From positions 7,154-71,153 of the forward strand of contig JANRIO010000104.1 in the NCBI GenBank assembly GCA_033764875.1: DNA of 64,000 bases. Reading direction: 5' to 3'. This document shows positions 20,280-28,250 of this stretch, piece by piece; the first letter of the stretch is position 1, and each line of letters begins with the position of its first letter. This stretch comes from AWTP1-13 sp033764875. Lineage in GTDB: Bacteria; Pseudomonadota; Alphaproteobacteria; Rhizobiales; Hyphomicrobiaceae. The position numbers and the translations under genes were made by a program. A model generated the notes under the pieces. It did no database searches, was not told where the DNA came from, and saw nothing but the letters and a program-made list of their open reading frames with translations.

Positions 20280-21746
20280 TCACGGCGCCGCCGACACCGG
20301 CACGCGAAGGCCGAGCTCGTCGGCTGCGCGACGCACGAGGCGCCTTGCCACCTCCTGCTTGTCGAGGTCGGGCCAGGTGTCCACGCCCTCGGCGGTGATG
20401 ATGTGCACGCTGTTGCGGTCGCCGCCCATGATGCCCGTGTGCGGCGACACGTCGTTGGCCACGATCCAGTCGGCGCCCTTGCTGATGCGCTTCCTCTGCG
20501 CGTAGCCGATCACGTCGTCGGTCTCGGCGGCAAAGCCGATGACGAGCGCAGGCCGGCGGCCGTCGGTGGAGCGGGCGATGGTCTTCAGGATGTCGGGGTT
20601 CTCGACGAGCTCCAGGCGGGGGGCGGCCTTGGCGCCCTTCTTGATCTTCTGGCTGGCGGAGGTGGCGACGCGCCAGTCGGCGACGGCGGCCGCGAAGATG
20701 CCGATGTCCGCCGGCAGATGCGCCGACACGGCCTCCAGCATCTGGCGCGCGCTCTCGACGTGCACCACGGCGACGCCCCTGGGATCGGGGAGGTTGGTCG
20801 GCCCGGAGACGAGGGTGACGCGGGCGCCCAGAAGCGCCGCCTCGGCGGCGATGGCCGCGCCCTGCTTGCCAGAGGAGCGGTTGGCGATGTAGCGCACGGG
20901 GTCGATCGGCTCGTGCGTGGGCCCGCTCGTGACAAGCACGTGCCGGCCGGCGAGGGGTTTGTCGCCCGCCCCGGCGGTGCCGGCCAGCAGGCCCTCGATG
21001 GCGGCCAGCAGCTCGGGCACCTCGACCAGGCGGCCGGGGCCCGCCTCCCCGCTTTCGGCCATCTCGCCGACGGCGGGGCCGACGATATGCACGCCGTCGC
21101 CCTCGAGGAGGGCCACGTTGCGCCGGGTGGCAGGATGGCGCCACATGCGCGGGTTCATGGCCGGGGCCACCAGAACCGGCTTGTCGCAGGCAAGCAGCAT
21201 GGCGGTCGCCAGATCGTCGGCGTGGCCGCCGGCCATGCGGGCGAGCAGGTCGGCGGTCGCCGGCGCCACGACCACCAGATCGGCTTCCCGCGACAGGCGG
21301 ATGTGGCCGATCTCGCGCTCCTCGTCGAGGTCGAAGAGGTCGGTGAGCACGCGCTCGTTGCTCAGCGCGGCGACGGACAAGGGCGTCACGAACTGCTGGG
21401 CGGCCCTGGTCAGGACCGTGCGCGTCGCGATCCCGCGCTCCTTGAGGCGGCGGATCAGGTCGAGGCATTTGTAGGCGGCGATGCCGCCGCCGATGACGAG
21501 CACGATGCGGCGCGCCGGAGGCTGGGACCTCGGCGCGGCCGGGGCCGGCTCGGCCACCGGGCCAGCCCGGCGCATGTAGGCACGGACCCTATCGGCCGTC
21601 TTGAGCGTTACGCTCGCGCCCTTGCGCAGCTTGGACACGAGGTGCCCGTCGCGCACGGTGGCGACGCCGAACTTGGTCGCGGTCTCGCCGGAGCGGGCAA
21701 GGTAGGCCTCGATCTCGGCGAGCAGGAGCTGGGTCGTGGAGGTCAT
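20280..21746 (-). CDS. coaBC: Bifunctional CoaBC with N-terminal HTH-like domain
   Basis: Makes 4'-phosphopantetheine: CoaB joins cysteine to phosphopantothenate and CoaC decarboxylates the product. CoaC is recognised by IVLVIGGGIAAYK, GHIRLSREADLVVVAPAT and VAPAMNPRMW. CoaB is recognised by SGPTHEPIDPVRYIANRSSGKQG and AAAVADWR. Unusually, about 60 residues precede CoaC: LLLAEIEAYLARSGETATKF and VSKLRKGASVTLKTADRVRA. These resemble the small lambda-repressor-like HTH proteins common in alphaproteobacteria. ATG 21746 is used; ATG 21776 would add 10 residues. Translation could also begin at an internal ATG just before CoaC. The neighbour downstream is dut, a usual pairing. Confidence 0.95.
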   Translation of the reverse strand: MTSTTQLLLAEIEAYLARSGETATKFGVATVRDGHLVSKLRKGASVTLKTADRVRAYMRRAGPVAEPAPAAPRSQPPARRIVLVIGGGIAAYKCLDLIRRLKERGIATRTVLTRAAQQFVTPLSVAALSNERVLTDLFDLDEEREIGHIRLSREADLVVVAPATADLLARMAGGHADDLATAMLLACDKPVLVAPAMNPRMWRHPATRRNVALLEGDGVHIVGPAVGEMAESGEAGPGRLVEVPELLAAIEGLLAGTAGAGDKPLAGRHVLVTSGPTHEPIDPVRYIANRSSGKQGAAIAAEAALLGARVTLVSGPTNLPDPRGVAVVHVESARQMLEAVSAHLPADIGIFAAAVADWRVATSASQKIKKGAKAAPRLELVENPDILKTIARSTDGRRPALVIGFAAETDDVIGYAQRKRISKGADWIVANDVSPHTGIMGGDRNSVHIITAEGVDTWPDLDKQEVARRLVRRAADELGLRVPVSAAP

Positions 21747-21937
21747 GCCGCAGAGTATTCGTGGGCAATTACCCATTCGTCAACGGTCGTGGCGATGGGC
21801 GAGGAGCATCGGTCGTGGCAGGCAGTGGCAGATACAAGCGAACTTTCGACGGCTTTGTGATCCGGGGAACAGCCTCCGGTCATTCGAGGCTGCTAGGCAA
21901 TGCCAACGGCCGAACGGGCGGCCGCGGAGAAAGCTGC

Positions 21938-23101
21938 ATGCGGGTCGACTTCCACGCCTCCATAGGCGAGATTCCCAGGCCGGCCTGGGACCGCATGCTG
22001 CCGGGCGAGCCGGAGGACTGGAACTACTACAAGACCATTGAGCCGGTGGCGCCAGCGGCGTTCAGGGTCGGCGCCATCAGCGTCAGCGACGGCGGGCGGA
22101 TCGTCGCCTGCGCCCCCATCTTCAGGGTCTCCTACCGCATCGATACGCCGCTGCAGGGGGTGATGCGGAGCGCGGGGCAATGGCTGTTCGAGCGGTGGCC
22201 GCGGCTGGTGAGCCTGCCGATCATCGGCATCGGCTCGCCCATGTCCGACAACTGCAGCATCGCGTTCGAGCCGGAGCTGAGCAAGACGCAGCGGCAGGCG
22301 GTGTTTGGGGCCATGCTGGGCAAGCTCGAGGAGCTGGCGGAGGCCGAGAAGAGCGGGCTCGTCGCGGTCAAGAGCATCGACGGGCTGGCGGAGGACCTGG
22401 CACCGGCCTTTGCGGCGCGCAGCTACACGCGGGTGACGAGCGTGCCGCTCGTGATGCTCGACCTGCCATTCGCAACGTATGAAGACTATCTTGGCAGCCT
22501 GCGGGCGAAGACGCGGGGCTATCTCAAGCGCAAGGCACGCGCCAATGCCCGGGTGCGGATGGAGCACCGCAGCTCCATGGAGGGCCTCGAGCAGCAGATC
22601 TTCGGTCTGTACGAGAGCACGCTGCGCAACAGCAAGGTCGACTACGGCGATTTCGAAAAGCTGACGCCGGAATATTTCCCGCGGGTGCTTGCGGCGCTGG
22701 GAGACAGCGCCCAGCTGACACTGTGCTGGCACGAGGAGGTGCTCGTGGGGTTCCAGCTGTCGCTGGTGGGGCCGAAGCGGGTCGTGACAAAGCACATCGG
22801 CATGAAGTACCCCGAGGCGCGCGAGCTGAATCTCTATTTTCTCAACTGGCTGAAAATGATCGAGTTTGCCATCCAGCATCGTATTCCGGTCGTGGAGATG
22901 GGCGCTACAACCTACGCGACGAAACTGCTGTTCGGCGGGCGCATCGAGCGCCGGTGGCTCTACTTCAAGTTCCGCGGCAACGTGACCAACCGACTGCTGC
23001 GGCCTTTGACGCCACTGTTCGACTTCGAGCGGAACGATCCCGAGCTCAGAGCTCTTGCCAAGCAAAGTCGCGCCGGCGCGCCGGACGGCGAGGTGGCGTA
23101 G
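21938..23101 (+). CDS. GNAT/FemAB-like acyltransferase (CelD-type)
   Basis: A 387-residue protein with the Acetyltransf_6 (FemAB/CelD/BcsL-like) fold: an N-terminal half domain, then LRAKTRGYLKRKARANARV, the core segment LCWHEEVLVGFQLSLVG and a GMKYPEARELNLYF motif. The family transfers acyl or aminoacyl groups to cell-envelope or polysaccharide precursors; the acceptor here is unknown. ATG 21938 has GCGGAGAA at good spacing, so the upstream open frame is ignored. Two SMR-like membrane proteins follow on the same strand after about 75 bp, suggesting one transcription unit acting on an envelope lipid. Confidence 0.8.
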   Translation: MRVDFHASIGEIPRPAWDRMLPGEPEDWNYYKTIEPVAPAAFRVGAISVSDGGRIVACAPIFRVSYRIDTPLQGVMRSAGQWLFERWPRLVSLPIIGIGSPMSDNCSIAFEPELSKTQRQAVFGAMLGKLEELAEAEKSGLVAVKSIDGLAEDLAPAFAARSYTRVTSVPLVMLDLPFATYEDYLGSLRAKTRGYLKRKARANARVRMEHRSSMEGLEQQIFGLYESTLRNSKVDYGDFEKLTPEYFPRVLAALGDSAQLTLCWHEEVLVGFQLSLVGPKRVVTKHIGMKYPEARELNLYFLNWLKMIEFAIQHRIPVVEMGATTYATKLLFGGRIERRWLYFKFRGNVTNRLLRPLTPLFDFERNDPELRALAKQSRAGAPDGEVA

Positions 23102-23175
23102 GCCCGCAGAGATCGCGCTCGCCCACCCCGGCCGCCTGTCCGGCCAATCCGACCGATGTCTCTTGAAAGGATCTC

Positions 23176-23538
23176 ATGGATAGCTTCTCCGTCCTGTTCC
23201 TAGCCGCGGTGCTCGTGCTCGAGACCGTCAGCCACCTGGCCCTCAAGTCAGCCTCCGCGCATGCCGCCCGACTCGACGGAAAGGCCTTCGTGCTGCAGAT
23301 CGCGCGTCACGGCGGCTTCTGGATTGCCATCGTCACGTTCTTCCTCCTGTTCCTGAGCTGGCTGGCGTTCCTTGCGCGGGTGCCGCTCTCGATGGGCGTC
23401 ATGGTCGGCAGCATCACCATCGTCGGGGTGATGCTGGGGGGGCGGCTTTGGTTCCACGAGCGCATCACGCCGGCACGGTCGGCCGCGATCGGGCTGATCG
23501 CGGGCGGGGTGGCGCTGGTCGGCTGGGGCGGCGCATGA
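23176..23538 (+). CDS. SMR/EamA-like four-helix membrane protein, first of a pair
   Basis: A 120-residue protein with four predicted membrane helices. Helix 1 contains an acidic residue in VLVLETVSHLALKSA, the position of the essential glutamate of small multidrug resistance transporters. Helix 4 ends AIGLIAGGVALVGW. Its stop overlaps the next gene's ATG (ATGA at 23535-23538), so the two products are probably made in equal amounts and form a heterodimer, as with the lipid-linked aminoarabinose flippase ArnE/ArnF. Transported substrate unknown. Confidence 0.8.
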   Translation: MDSFSVLFLAAVLVLETVSHLALKSASAHAARLDGKAFVLQIARHGGFWIAIVTFFLLFLSWLAFLARVPLSMGVMVGSITIVGVMLGGRLWFHERITPARSAAIGLIAGGVALVGWGGA

Positions 23539-23972
23539 GGAGGGGTATTCTGCTCGGATTCCTGGCCCTGTTGACGCTCGACACGGCGGCGCAGGTGTCC
23601 ATGAAGCTCGCAGCCGACAAGGCCGGCGGCGTCACCGGCCTCGACGCGTGGCTGTGGCGCATCGCCAGCGAGCCGCTCGTCTATTTCATCGTCGGGCTGT
23701 ACGTGGTCTCGTTCCTGACCTACGTGACGCTGCTGAAGCACGCCCCGGTCGGTCCGGCGTACGCCGCCGCGCACGGGCACATCGTGACGGTCAGCGCCGT
23801 CTCGGTGCTGTTCCTGGGGGAGCGGCTCAACGGCATCCAGTTTCTCGGGGCGGCGGCGATCGTGGCCGGCATCGTGATCCTCGCCGTCACCGAGACGCCC
23901 GAGACGCACGACCTCGTGGTCGAGGAAGAAGAGAAGGGCCAGCCCGCCCGCACCTCCGCCGCGGCGCCCTGA
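23535..23972 (+). CDS. SMR/EamA-like four-helix membrane protein, second of a pair
   Basis: A 145-residue partner of the preceding gene, translationally coupled by a 4-bp overlap. Four membrane helices are predicted. Helix 1 carries aspartate in LLTLDTAAQVSMKLA instead of glutamate. Helix 3 contains GPAYAAAHGHIVTVSAVSVL and helix 4 the EamA-like FLGAAAIVAGIVILAV. A charged tail (VVEEEEKGQ) follows. The asymmetric Glu/Asp pair supports heterodimer function. The gene ends 14 bp before the convergent MerR-family gene. Confidence 0.82.
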   Translation: MRRGILLGFLALLTLDTAAQVSMKLAADKAGGVTGLDAWLWRIASEPLVYFIVGLYVVSFLTYVTLLKHAPVGPAYAAAHGHIVTVSAVSVLFLGERLNGIQFLGAAAIVAGIVILAVTETPETHDLVVEEEEKGQPARTSAAAP

Positions 23973-23985
23973 GCGGCGCGGCGCC

Positions 23986-24435
23986 CTACTCCTGATCCGG
24001 CGTCTTGGCGGCCCCCGGCCGGACCCCGAGATGCGACTGGCACTGGCTGCGGATGACCTTGAGCTCCTTGATGGTGCGGTCGAGGTCGGCGCGCTTGGCC
24101 TGCAGGTCGTCGATGGCGGTCTCCACGCGCGCCAGCAGGAGGCGGGTCTGGGCGACCTGTGTCGGATCGGCATCGTACAACTTCAGGTACTGGGCGATCT
24201 CGTCCAGCGTGAAGCCCAGGTTCTTGCCGCGCAGGATCAGCTTCAGGCGCGCCCGGTCGCGGCGCGTATAGGAGCGCGCGACACCGCGGCGGGCAGGCGC
24301 GATGAGGCCCTTGGCCTCGTAGAAGCGGATCGCGCGGGTGGTCACGCCAAGCTCGCCCGCGAGCTCGCCGATGGCGTAGAGGCGGTCGGGCTCGGGCTTT
24401 GGGGCGCTGCTCAAATCGGACATCTGCTTGTCCAT
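23986..24435 (-). CDS. MerR-family transcriptional regulator, LiuR-like
   Basis: A 149-residue MerR regulator. The winged HTH reads YAIGELAGELGVTTRAIRFY, then GLIAPARRGVARSYTRRDR. RLKLILRGKNLGFTLDEI and a C-terminal coiled coil (residues about 95-135) follow. The RGKNLGF-type motif and the absence of a metal-binding cysteine set resemble the LiuR group, which controls branched-chain amino-acid and acyl-CoA catabolism. It lies 32 bp downstream of an acyl-CoA ligase gene on the same strand, so it probably senses an acyl-CoA-related signal and regulates that operon. The start could also be the ATG at 24423. Confidence 0.88.
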   Translation of the reverse strand: MDKQMSDLSSAPKPEPDRLYAIGELAGELGVTTRAIRFYEAKGLIAPARRGVARSYTRRDRARLKLILRGKNLGFTLDEIAQYLKLYDADPTQVAQTRLLLARVETAIDDLQAKRADLDRTIKELKVIRSQCQSHLGVRPGAAKTPDQE

Positions 24436-24467
24436 TGCTGACGTTTCTCCTCGACGCGGGACCGACA

Positions 24468-26192
24468 TCACGACTTGCGCTGCCGGACCTCCTCCTCGGC
24501 CTTGAGCTCCTTCTTCGAGAGCTTGCCGATCATGGTCTTGGGGAGCGCGTCGCGGAACTCGATCTCGGCAGGCATCTCGATTTTCGACAGCTTCGGCTCG
24601 AGGTGGTGGCGCAGGTCCGCCTCGCTCGCCACGGCGCCGGCCTTGAGCTTGACGAAGGCCTTGGGCGCCTCGCCGCGATAGGCGTCCTTGATGCCGATGA
24701 CCGTCACCTCCTCGACGGCGGGGTGGGCGTAGATCGCCTCCTCGATGCGCCGCGGATAGACGTTGTAGCCCGAGCAGATGATCAGATCCTTGATGCGGTC
24801 GACGATGAAGATGAAGCCGTCCTCGTCCATGATGCCGACATCGCCCGTGCGCAGGAAGCCGTCGACGAACTGGCTCATGGTCTCCTCGGGCTTTTGCCAG
24901 TAGCCCTTCATGACCTGGGGGCCCTTGACGCAGATCTCGCCCTTCTCGCCGAGGCCCACCTCGCGCGTCGGATCGGCCAGGTCGCGCAGCGAGACGATGG
25001 TGCCCGGCAGCGGCTGCCCGATGGACCCCTCCTTGACCGGGCCGTCGACCGGATTGCAGGTGACGCTGGGAGAGGCCTCCGAGAGGCCGTAGCCCTCCAC
25101 CACCTTGCAGCCGGTGAGCGCCTCGAACCTCTGCTTGACCTCGATCGGCAGGGCTGCCCCGCCAGAGACGCAATACTTGAGCGAGGACAGGTCGAAGCTC
25201 TTGAGGCGGGGGTGATGCAGCATGGCGTTGAACATGGTCGGCACGCCCGGCATCACGGTCGGCTTGGTCTGGTCGATGAGCTTCATGGCCTCGTCCAGGG
25301 CAAAGCGCGGCATGATGATGAGCTCGGCCCCTTCCGACAGAGCGAAGTTCATGACCGCGGTCATGGCAAAGACGTGGAAGAAGGGCAGCACGGCCAGCGT
25401 GCGCTCGCGCCCACTCTCCAGGTTGGTGGCCCATGCCGCCCCCTGCTGGCAGTTGATGGAGATGTTGGCGTGGGTCAGCATGGCGCCCTTGGGGGTGCCG
25501 GTCGTGCCGCCGGTGTACTGCAGCACCGCCACGTCCTCGTAGGGGTCGATCTCCGCCGGGGTGAAGTGCCCCTGGTTGTCGGCGAGCCGGGCGTCCAGCA
25601 GGATCTGGCGCGCGGCCGGGCTGCGGGAGGGGCTTGCCAGCTCGCGGCTCTTGAGCAGCTTGAAGAGCACCGACTTGGTCGAGGGCAGGAGGGCGGTGAA
25701 GGAAGCGACCACGGCCCGCTTCAGGGTGCCGGACTGGAGCAGGGTCTCGACCTTCTCAAAGAGCGCCTTGAGGTCGAGCGTGACCATGATCTCGGTCTCG
25801 CTGTCGCGGATCTGGAAGGCCAGCTCCTCGATGGCGTAGAGGGGATTGTAGTTGACCACCGTGCCGCCGATCTTGAGGACGGCGTAGTAGTAAATGATGA
25901 ATGTCGGACAATTGGGAAGGAACAGGCCGACCTTGCTGCCGCGCCGCACCCCCTCCTTCTGGAGGCCGGCGGCGACGCGCTGGATCTGGCTCGCGATGTC
26001 GGCGTAAGTCGTTATCCTGCCGAGAAAGTTCGTGCACGGCCGGTTGCCGTAGCGGGCCGCTGCATGGTCGAACAGCTCGGTGACGGGGGTGGGCTCGAAG
26101 GTGCGATCCCAGCGCACGTCCTTGGGGTAGCGTCGCAACCACTGGTAGTCCTGACCGGCGGCCCGGATCGGTGTGGGGGCGGACGATGTCAT
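24468..26192 (-). CDS. Long-chain fatty-acid--CoA ligase
   Basis: Activates fatty acids with ATP and CoA for degradation or lipid synthesis. The 574-residue protein belongs to the ANL superfamily: P-loop motif YTGGTTGTPKGAMLTH, adenylate motif GYGLSEASPSVTCNP, hinge region TGDVGIMDEDGFIFIVDRIKD and C-terminal catalytic lysine segment PKTMIGKLSKKEL. ATG 26192 is preceded by GGGAG. The gene and the MerR regulator behind it form a probable operon. It is divergent from the ACP/ketosynthase pair. Confidence 0.94.
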   Translation of the reverse strand: MTSSAPTPIRAAGQDYQWLRRYPKDVRWDRTFEPTPVTELFDHAAARYGNRPCTNFLGRITTYADIASQIQRVAAGLQKEGVRRGSKVGLFLPNCPTFIIYYYAVLKIGGTVVNYNPLYAIEELAFQIRDSETEIMVTLDLKALFEKVETLLQSGTLKRAVVASFTALLPSTKSVLFKLLKSRELASPSRSPAARQILLDARLADNQGHFTPAEIDPYEDVAVLQYTGGTTGTPKGAMLTHANISINCQQGAAWATNLESGRERTLAVLPFFHVFAMTAVMNFALSEGAELIIMPRFALDEAMKLIDQTKPTVMPGVPTMFNAMLHHPRLKSFDLSSLKYCVSGGAALPIEVKQRFEALTGCKVVEGYGLSEASPSVTCNPVDGPVKEGSIGQPLPGTIVSLRDLADPTREVGLGEKGEICVKGPQVMKGYWQKPEETMSQFVDGFLRTGDVGIMDEDGFIFIVDRIKDLIICSGYNVYPRRIEEAIYAHPAVEEVTVIGIKDAYRGEAPKAFVKLKAGAVASEADLRHHLEPKLSKIEMPAEIEFRDALPKTMIGKLSKKELKAEEEVRQRKS

Positions 26193-26525
26193 GGGCGGCG
26201 GCTCCCGGAGCAGTCGTTTTTCTGGCCTGTTCAGGGCCCGGGTCCTGCGCTGGCGCGCGACGACGCCCGCATCCGGACACGGCCGGCAAAGGCCTGTTGA
26301 GCCGGTCATTCAACACGGTTTTGGAGCCGGTGGCCAGAAGGGGCACGGGGTGGCGGAAAGGTGCCAGGCAGAATTAGCCATGCTGGCGGATGCATACGGC
26401 GGTCGGCTGGACGAACGCGACATTTACGTATATCAGACGCTTCGATAGGCGGCTGGGGGTCCCAGCTGTAGCTTTCGCCACAACAAAGGTCCCGAGTTGC
26501 CGCTGCGGCGGGCTGGGAGAGCGCA
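26193..26525. other. Divergent intergenic region, acyl-CoA ligase/ACP
   Basis: About 333 bp. It contains an imperfect inverted repeat around 26295-26345 (GAGCCGGT ... GGAGCCGGT region) and an AT-richer patch with TATATC near 26431 that could be a -10 box for the ACP gene. Neither is strong enough to name as an operator or promoter. Confidence 0.35.
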
Positions 26526-26792
26526 ATGGACGAAGTCGCAACAAAGATCATCGAAATCCTGAAAAAGCACATGAAGGAGCCCAGGGACGACATCGGGCTC
26601 AACACGGCGCTGACCGACCTCAAGATCGAGTCGCTCGACCTCGCCATGATCGTCTTCGACATCGAGGACAGCTTCGGCATCGAGATCCCCTACAACGCGA
26701 ACGAGGAAGCCTCCGACTTCAAGACAGTCGGCTCCGTCGTCGAGCGCGTCCGCAGCCTGGTCGATGCGGGCGGGGCAGCCGCGAAGGCGTAA
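26526..26792 (+). CDS. Acyl carrier protein, specialised
   Basis: An 88-residue ACP. The 4'-phosphopantetheine attachment serine is Ser37 in LKIESLDLAMIV; the usual Asp before it is Glu. Helix 2 continues MIVFDIEDSFGIEIPY as in all ACPs. This is not the housekeeping AcpP sequence, and the gene is followed 54 bp later by a ketosynthase, so it is likely a dedicated carrier for a special acyl chain (compare NodF/NodE or the very-long-chain AcpXL system). ATG 26526 is preceded by GGGAGAGCGCA. Confidence 0.88.
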   Translation: MDEVATKIIEILKKHMKEPRDDIGLNTALTDLKIESLDLAMIVFDIEDSFGIEIPYNANEEASDFKTVGSVVERVRSLVDAGGAAAKA

Positions 26793-26846
26793 CGCTTCCA
26801 TTCGATCCCGGTGCCGGGGTCGCCCGTTCAAGGGGACAGACAGGAC

Positions 26847-28091
26847 ATGACACAGACAGACGCAGCCCGTCGCGTCGTCGTGACGGGCATGGGCGCGGTC
26901 ACGTCGATCGGCACCACGGTGCCGGAATTCTGGGCCGGCTGCCGCGAGGCCCGCGTCGGCGTCGGCCCGCTCGGCGGCTTTCCCCTCGACGACCTGAAGA
27001 TCAATATCGCAGCCCAGATCCGCGACTTCGACCACAAGGCGCGCCTCAAGGGCGCCAAGCGCGACAAGATCATCGTGCACGCGGACCGCTACTCCTGGTT
27101 CGCGGCGGCGGCGGCCGAGGAGGCGGTGAAGCAGTCGGGCCTCAGCACCCCGTTCGAGAACGGCTACCGGGCGGCCTGCATCATCGGCTCGGGCGCCGGC
27201 GGCCTCGTCACCTACGAGACGGCCTACCGCGACCTGTTCATCCACAACAAGCGCGCCACGCACCCGCTGACGCTGCTGCGCATCATCGGCTCCTCGGCGT
27301 CGGCCCACGTCGGCATCGAGTACGGCGTCAAGGGACCGACGTTCGCGACCTGCAGCGCCTGCTCGACGGCCGCGCACGCAATCGGGCTCGGCCGCGATTT
27401 CATCAAGAACGGCCTCGTCGACGTGGCCATCGTCGGCGCGTCCGAGAGCGTCATCAACTACGGCACCATGAAGGCCTGGCAGGCGATGCACGTGCTGTCG
27501 CCGCAGGGCTGCTTCCCCTTCGCCAAGAAGCGGAACGGCACGGTGCTGGGCGAGGGCGCCGGCATCCTGGTGCTCGAGTCGGAGGCGCACGCCAAGAGCC
27601 GCGGCGCCAAGATCCTCGCCGAGCTCCTGGGCTTCGGCATGACGTCCGACAGCAAGGACATGGTCAACCCGGACATCGAGGGGCCGAGCGAGGCGATGCG
27701 GCTCGCGCTCGTCGACGCCAAGCTCGAGCCGTCGAGGATCGACTACCTCAACGCCCACGGCACGGCGACCACCATCAACGACCGCAACGAGACCAACGCC
27801 ATCAAGCGCGTGTTCGGCGATCACGCCAAGCGGCTCGCCATCTCCTCGACCAAGTCGATGCACGGGCACCCGCTCGGCGCCGGCGGCGGCATCGAGGCGG
27901 TCGCCTGCCTCAAGGCCATGGAGGAGCAGTGGGTGCCGCCCACGGCCGGTCTCGACGAGGCTGATCCGGACTGCGACCTCGACTACGTGCCGAACGTGGG
28001 ACGCGAGCAGAAGGTCACCTACACCATGTCGAACTCGTTCGCGTTCGGCGGCCTCAACGCGGTGCTCGTGTTCGGGCCGCCGCCGGCGTAG
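26847..28091 (+). CDS. Beta-ketoacyl-ACP synthase, FabF/NodE-like
   Basis: Condenses malonyl-ACP with an acyl chain. The 414-residue thiolase-fold protein has the nucleophile Cys172 in TCSACSTAAHAIG, the histidines of NAHGTAT and MHGHPLGAGG, and the C-terminal SNSFAFGGLNAVLVF. The Cys-His-His triad marks an active KASII-type elongating enzyme. Paired with the preceding ACP, and far from a fab operon, it probably builds a specific long or modified acyl group. ATG 26847 is used; an in-frame GTG at 26811 is unlikely. A strong terminator follows at 28129. Confidence 0.92.
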   Translation: MTQTDAARRVVVTGMGAVTSIGTTVPEFWAGCREARVGVGPLGGFPLDDLKINIAAQIRDFDHKARLKGAKRDKIIVHADRYSWFAAAAAEEAVKQSGLSTPFENGYRAACIIGSGAGGLVTYETAYRDLFIHNKRATHPLTLLRIIGSSASAHVGIEYGVKGPTFATCSACSTAAHAIGLGRDFIKNGLVDVAIVGASESVINYGTMKAWQAMHVLSPQGCFPFAKKRNGTVLGEGAGILVLESEAHAKSRGAKILAELLGFGMTSDSKDMVNPDIEGPSEAMRLALVDAKLEPSRIDYLNAHGTATTINDRNETNAIKRVFGDHAKRLAISSTKSMHGHPLGAGGGIEAVACLKAMEEQWVPPTAGLDEADPDCDLDYVPNVGREQKVTYTMSNSFAFGGLNAVLVFGPPPA

Positions 28092-28128
28092 GCGTCGCCC
28101 GCTGCGGCACGCACCTGCGTCGGACACC

Positions 28129-28160
28129 AAGGCCCTGCCGACGGCAGGGCCTTCGCTTTT
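28129..28160 (+). terminator. Rho-independent terminator after the ketosynthase gene
   Basis: An 11-bp perfect stem (AAGGCCCTGCC with GGCAGGGCCTT, 28129-28153) is followed by CGCTTTT. It lies 37 bp past the ketosynthase stop and before an MFS gene. Confidence 0.85.
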
Positions 28161-28250
28161 GCGGCGACCAGCAGTGTTGCGCGATTGCGAGCTTGGCGGC
28201 CCGGCCAATCCGGCGTACGTCACGCGTCTTTGCACAATTTGCAGGCAGGC

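Noticed and set aside
20163..21860. 565-codon plus-strand open frame opposite coaBC
   Set aside because: Antisense shadow with low-complexity Gly/His/Ala composition; coaBC motifs are intact on the other strand.
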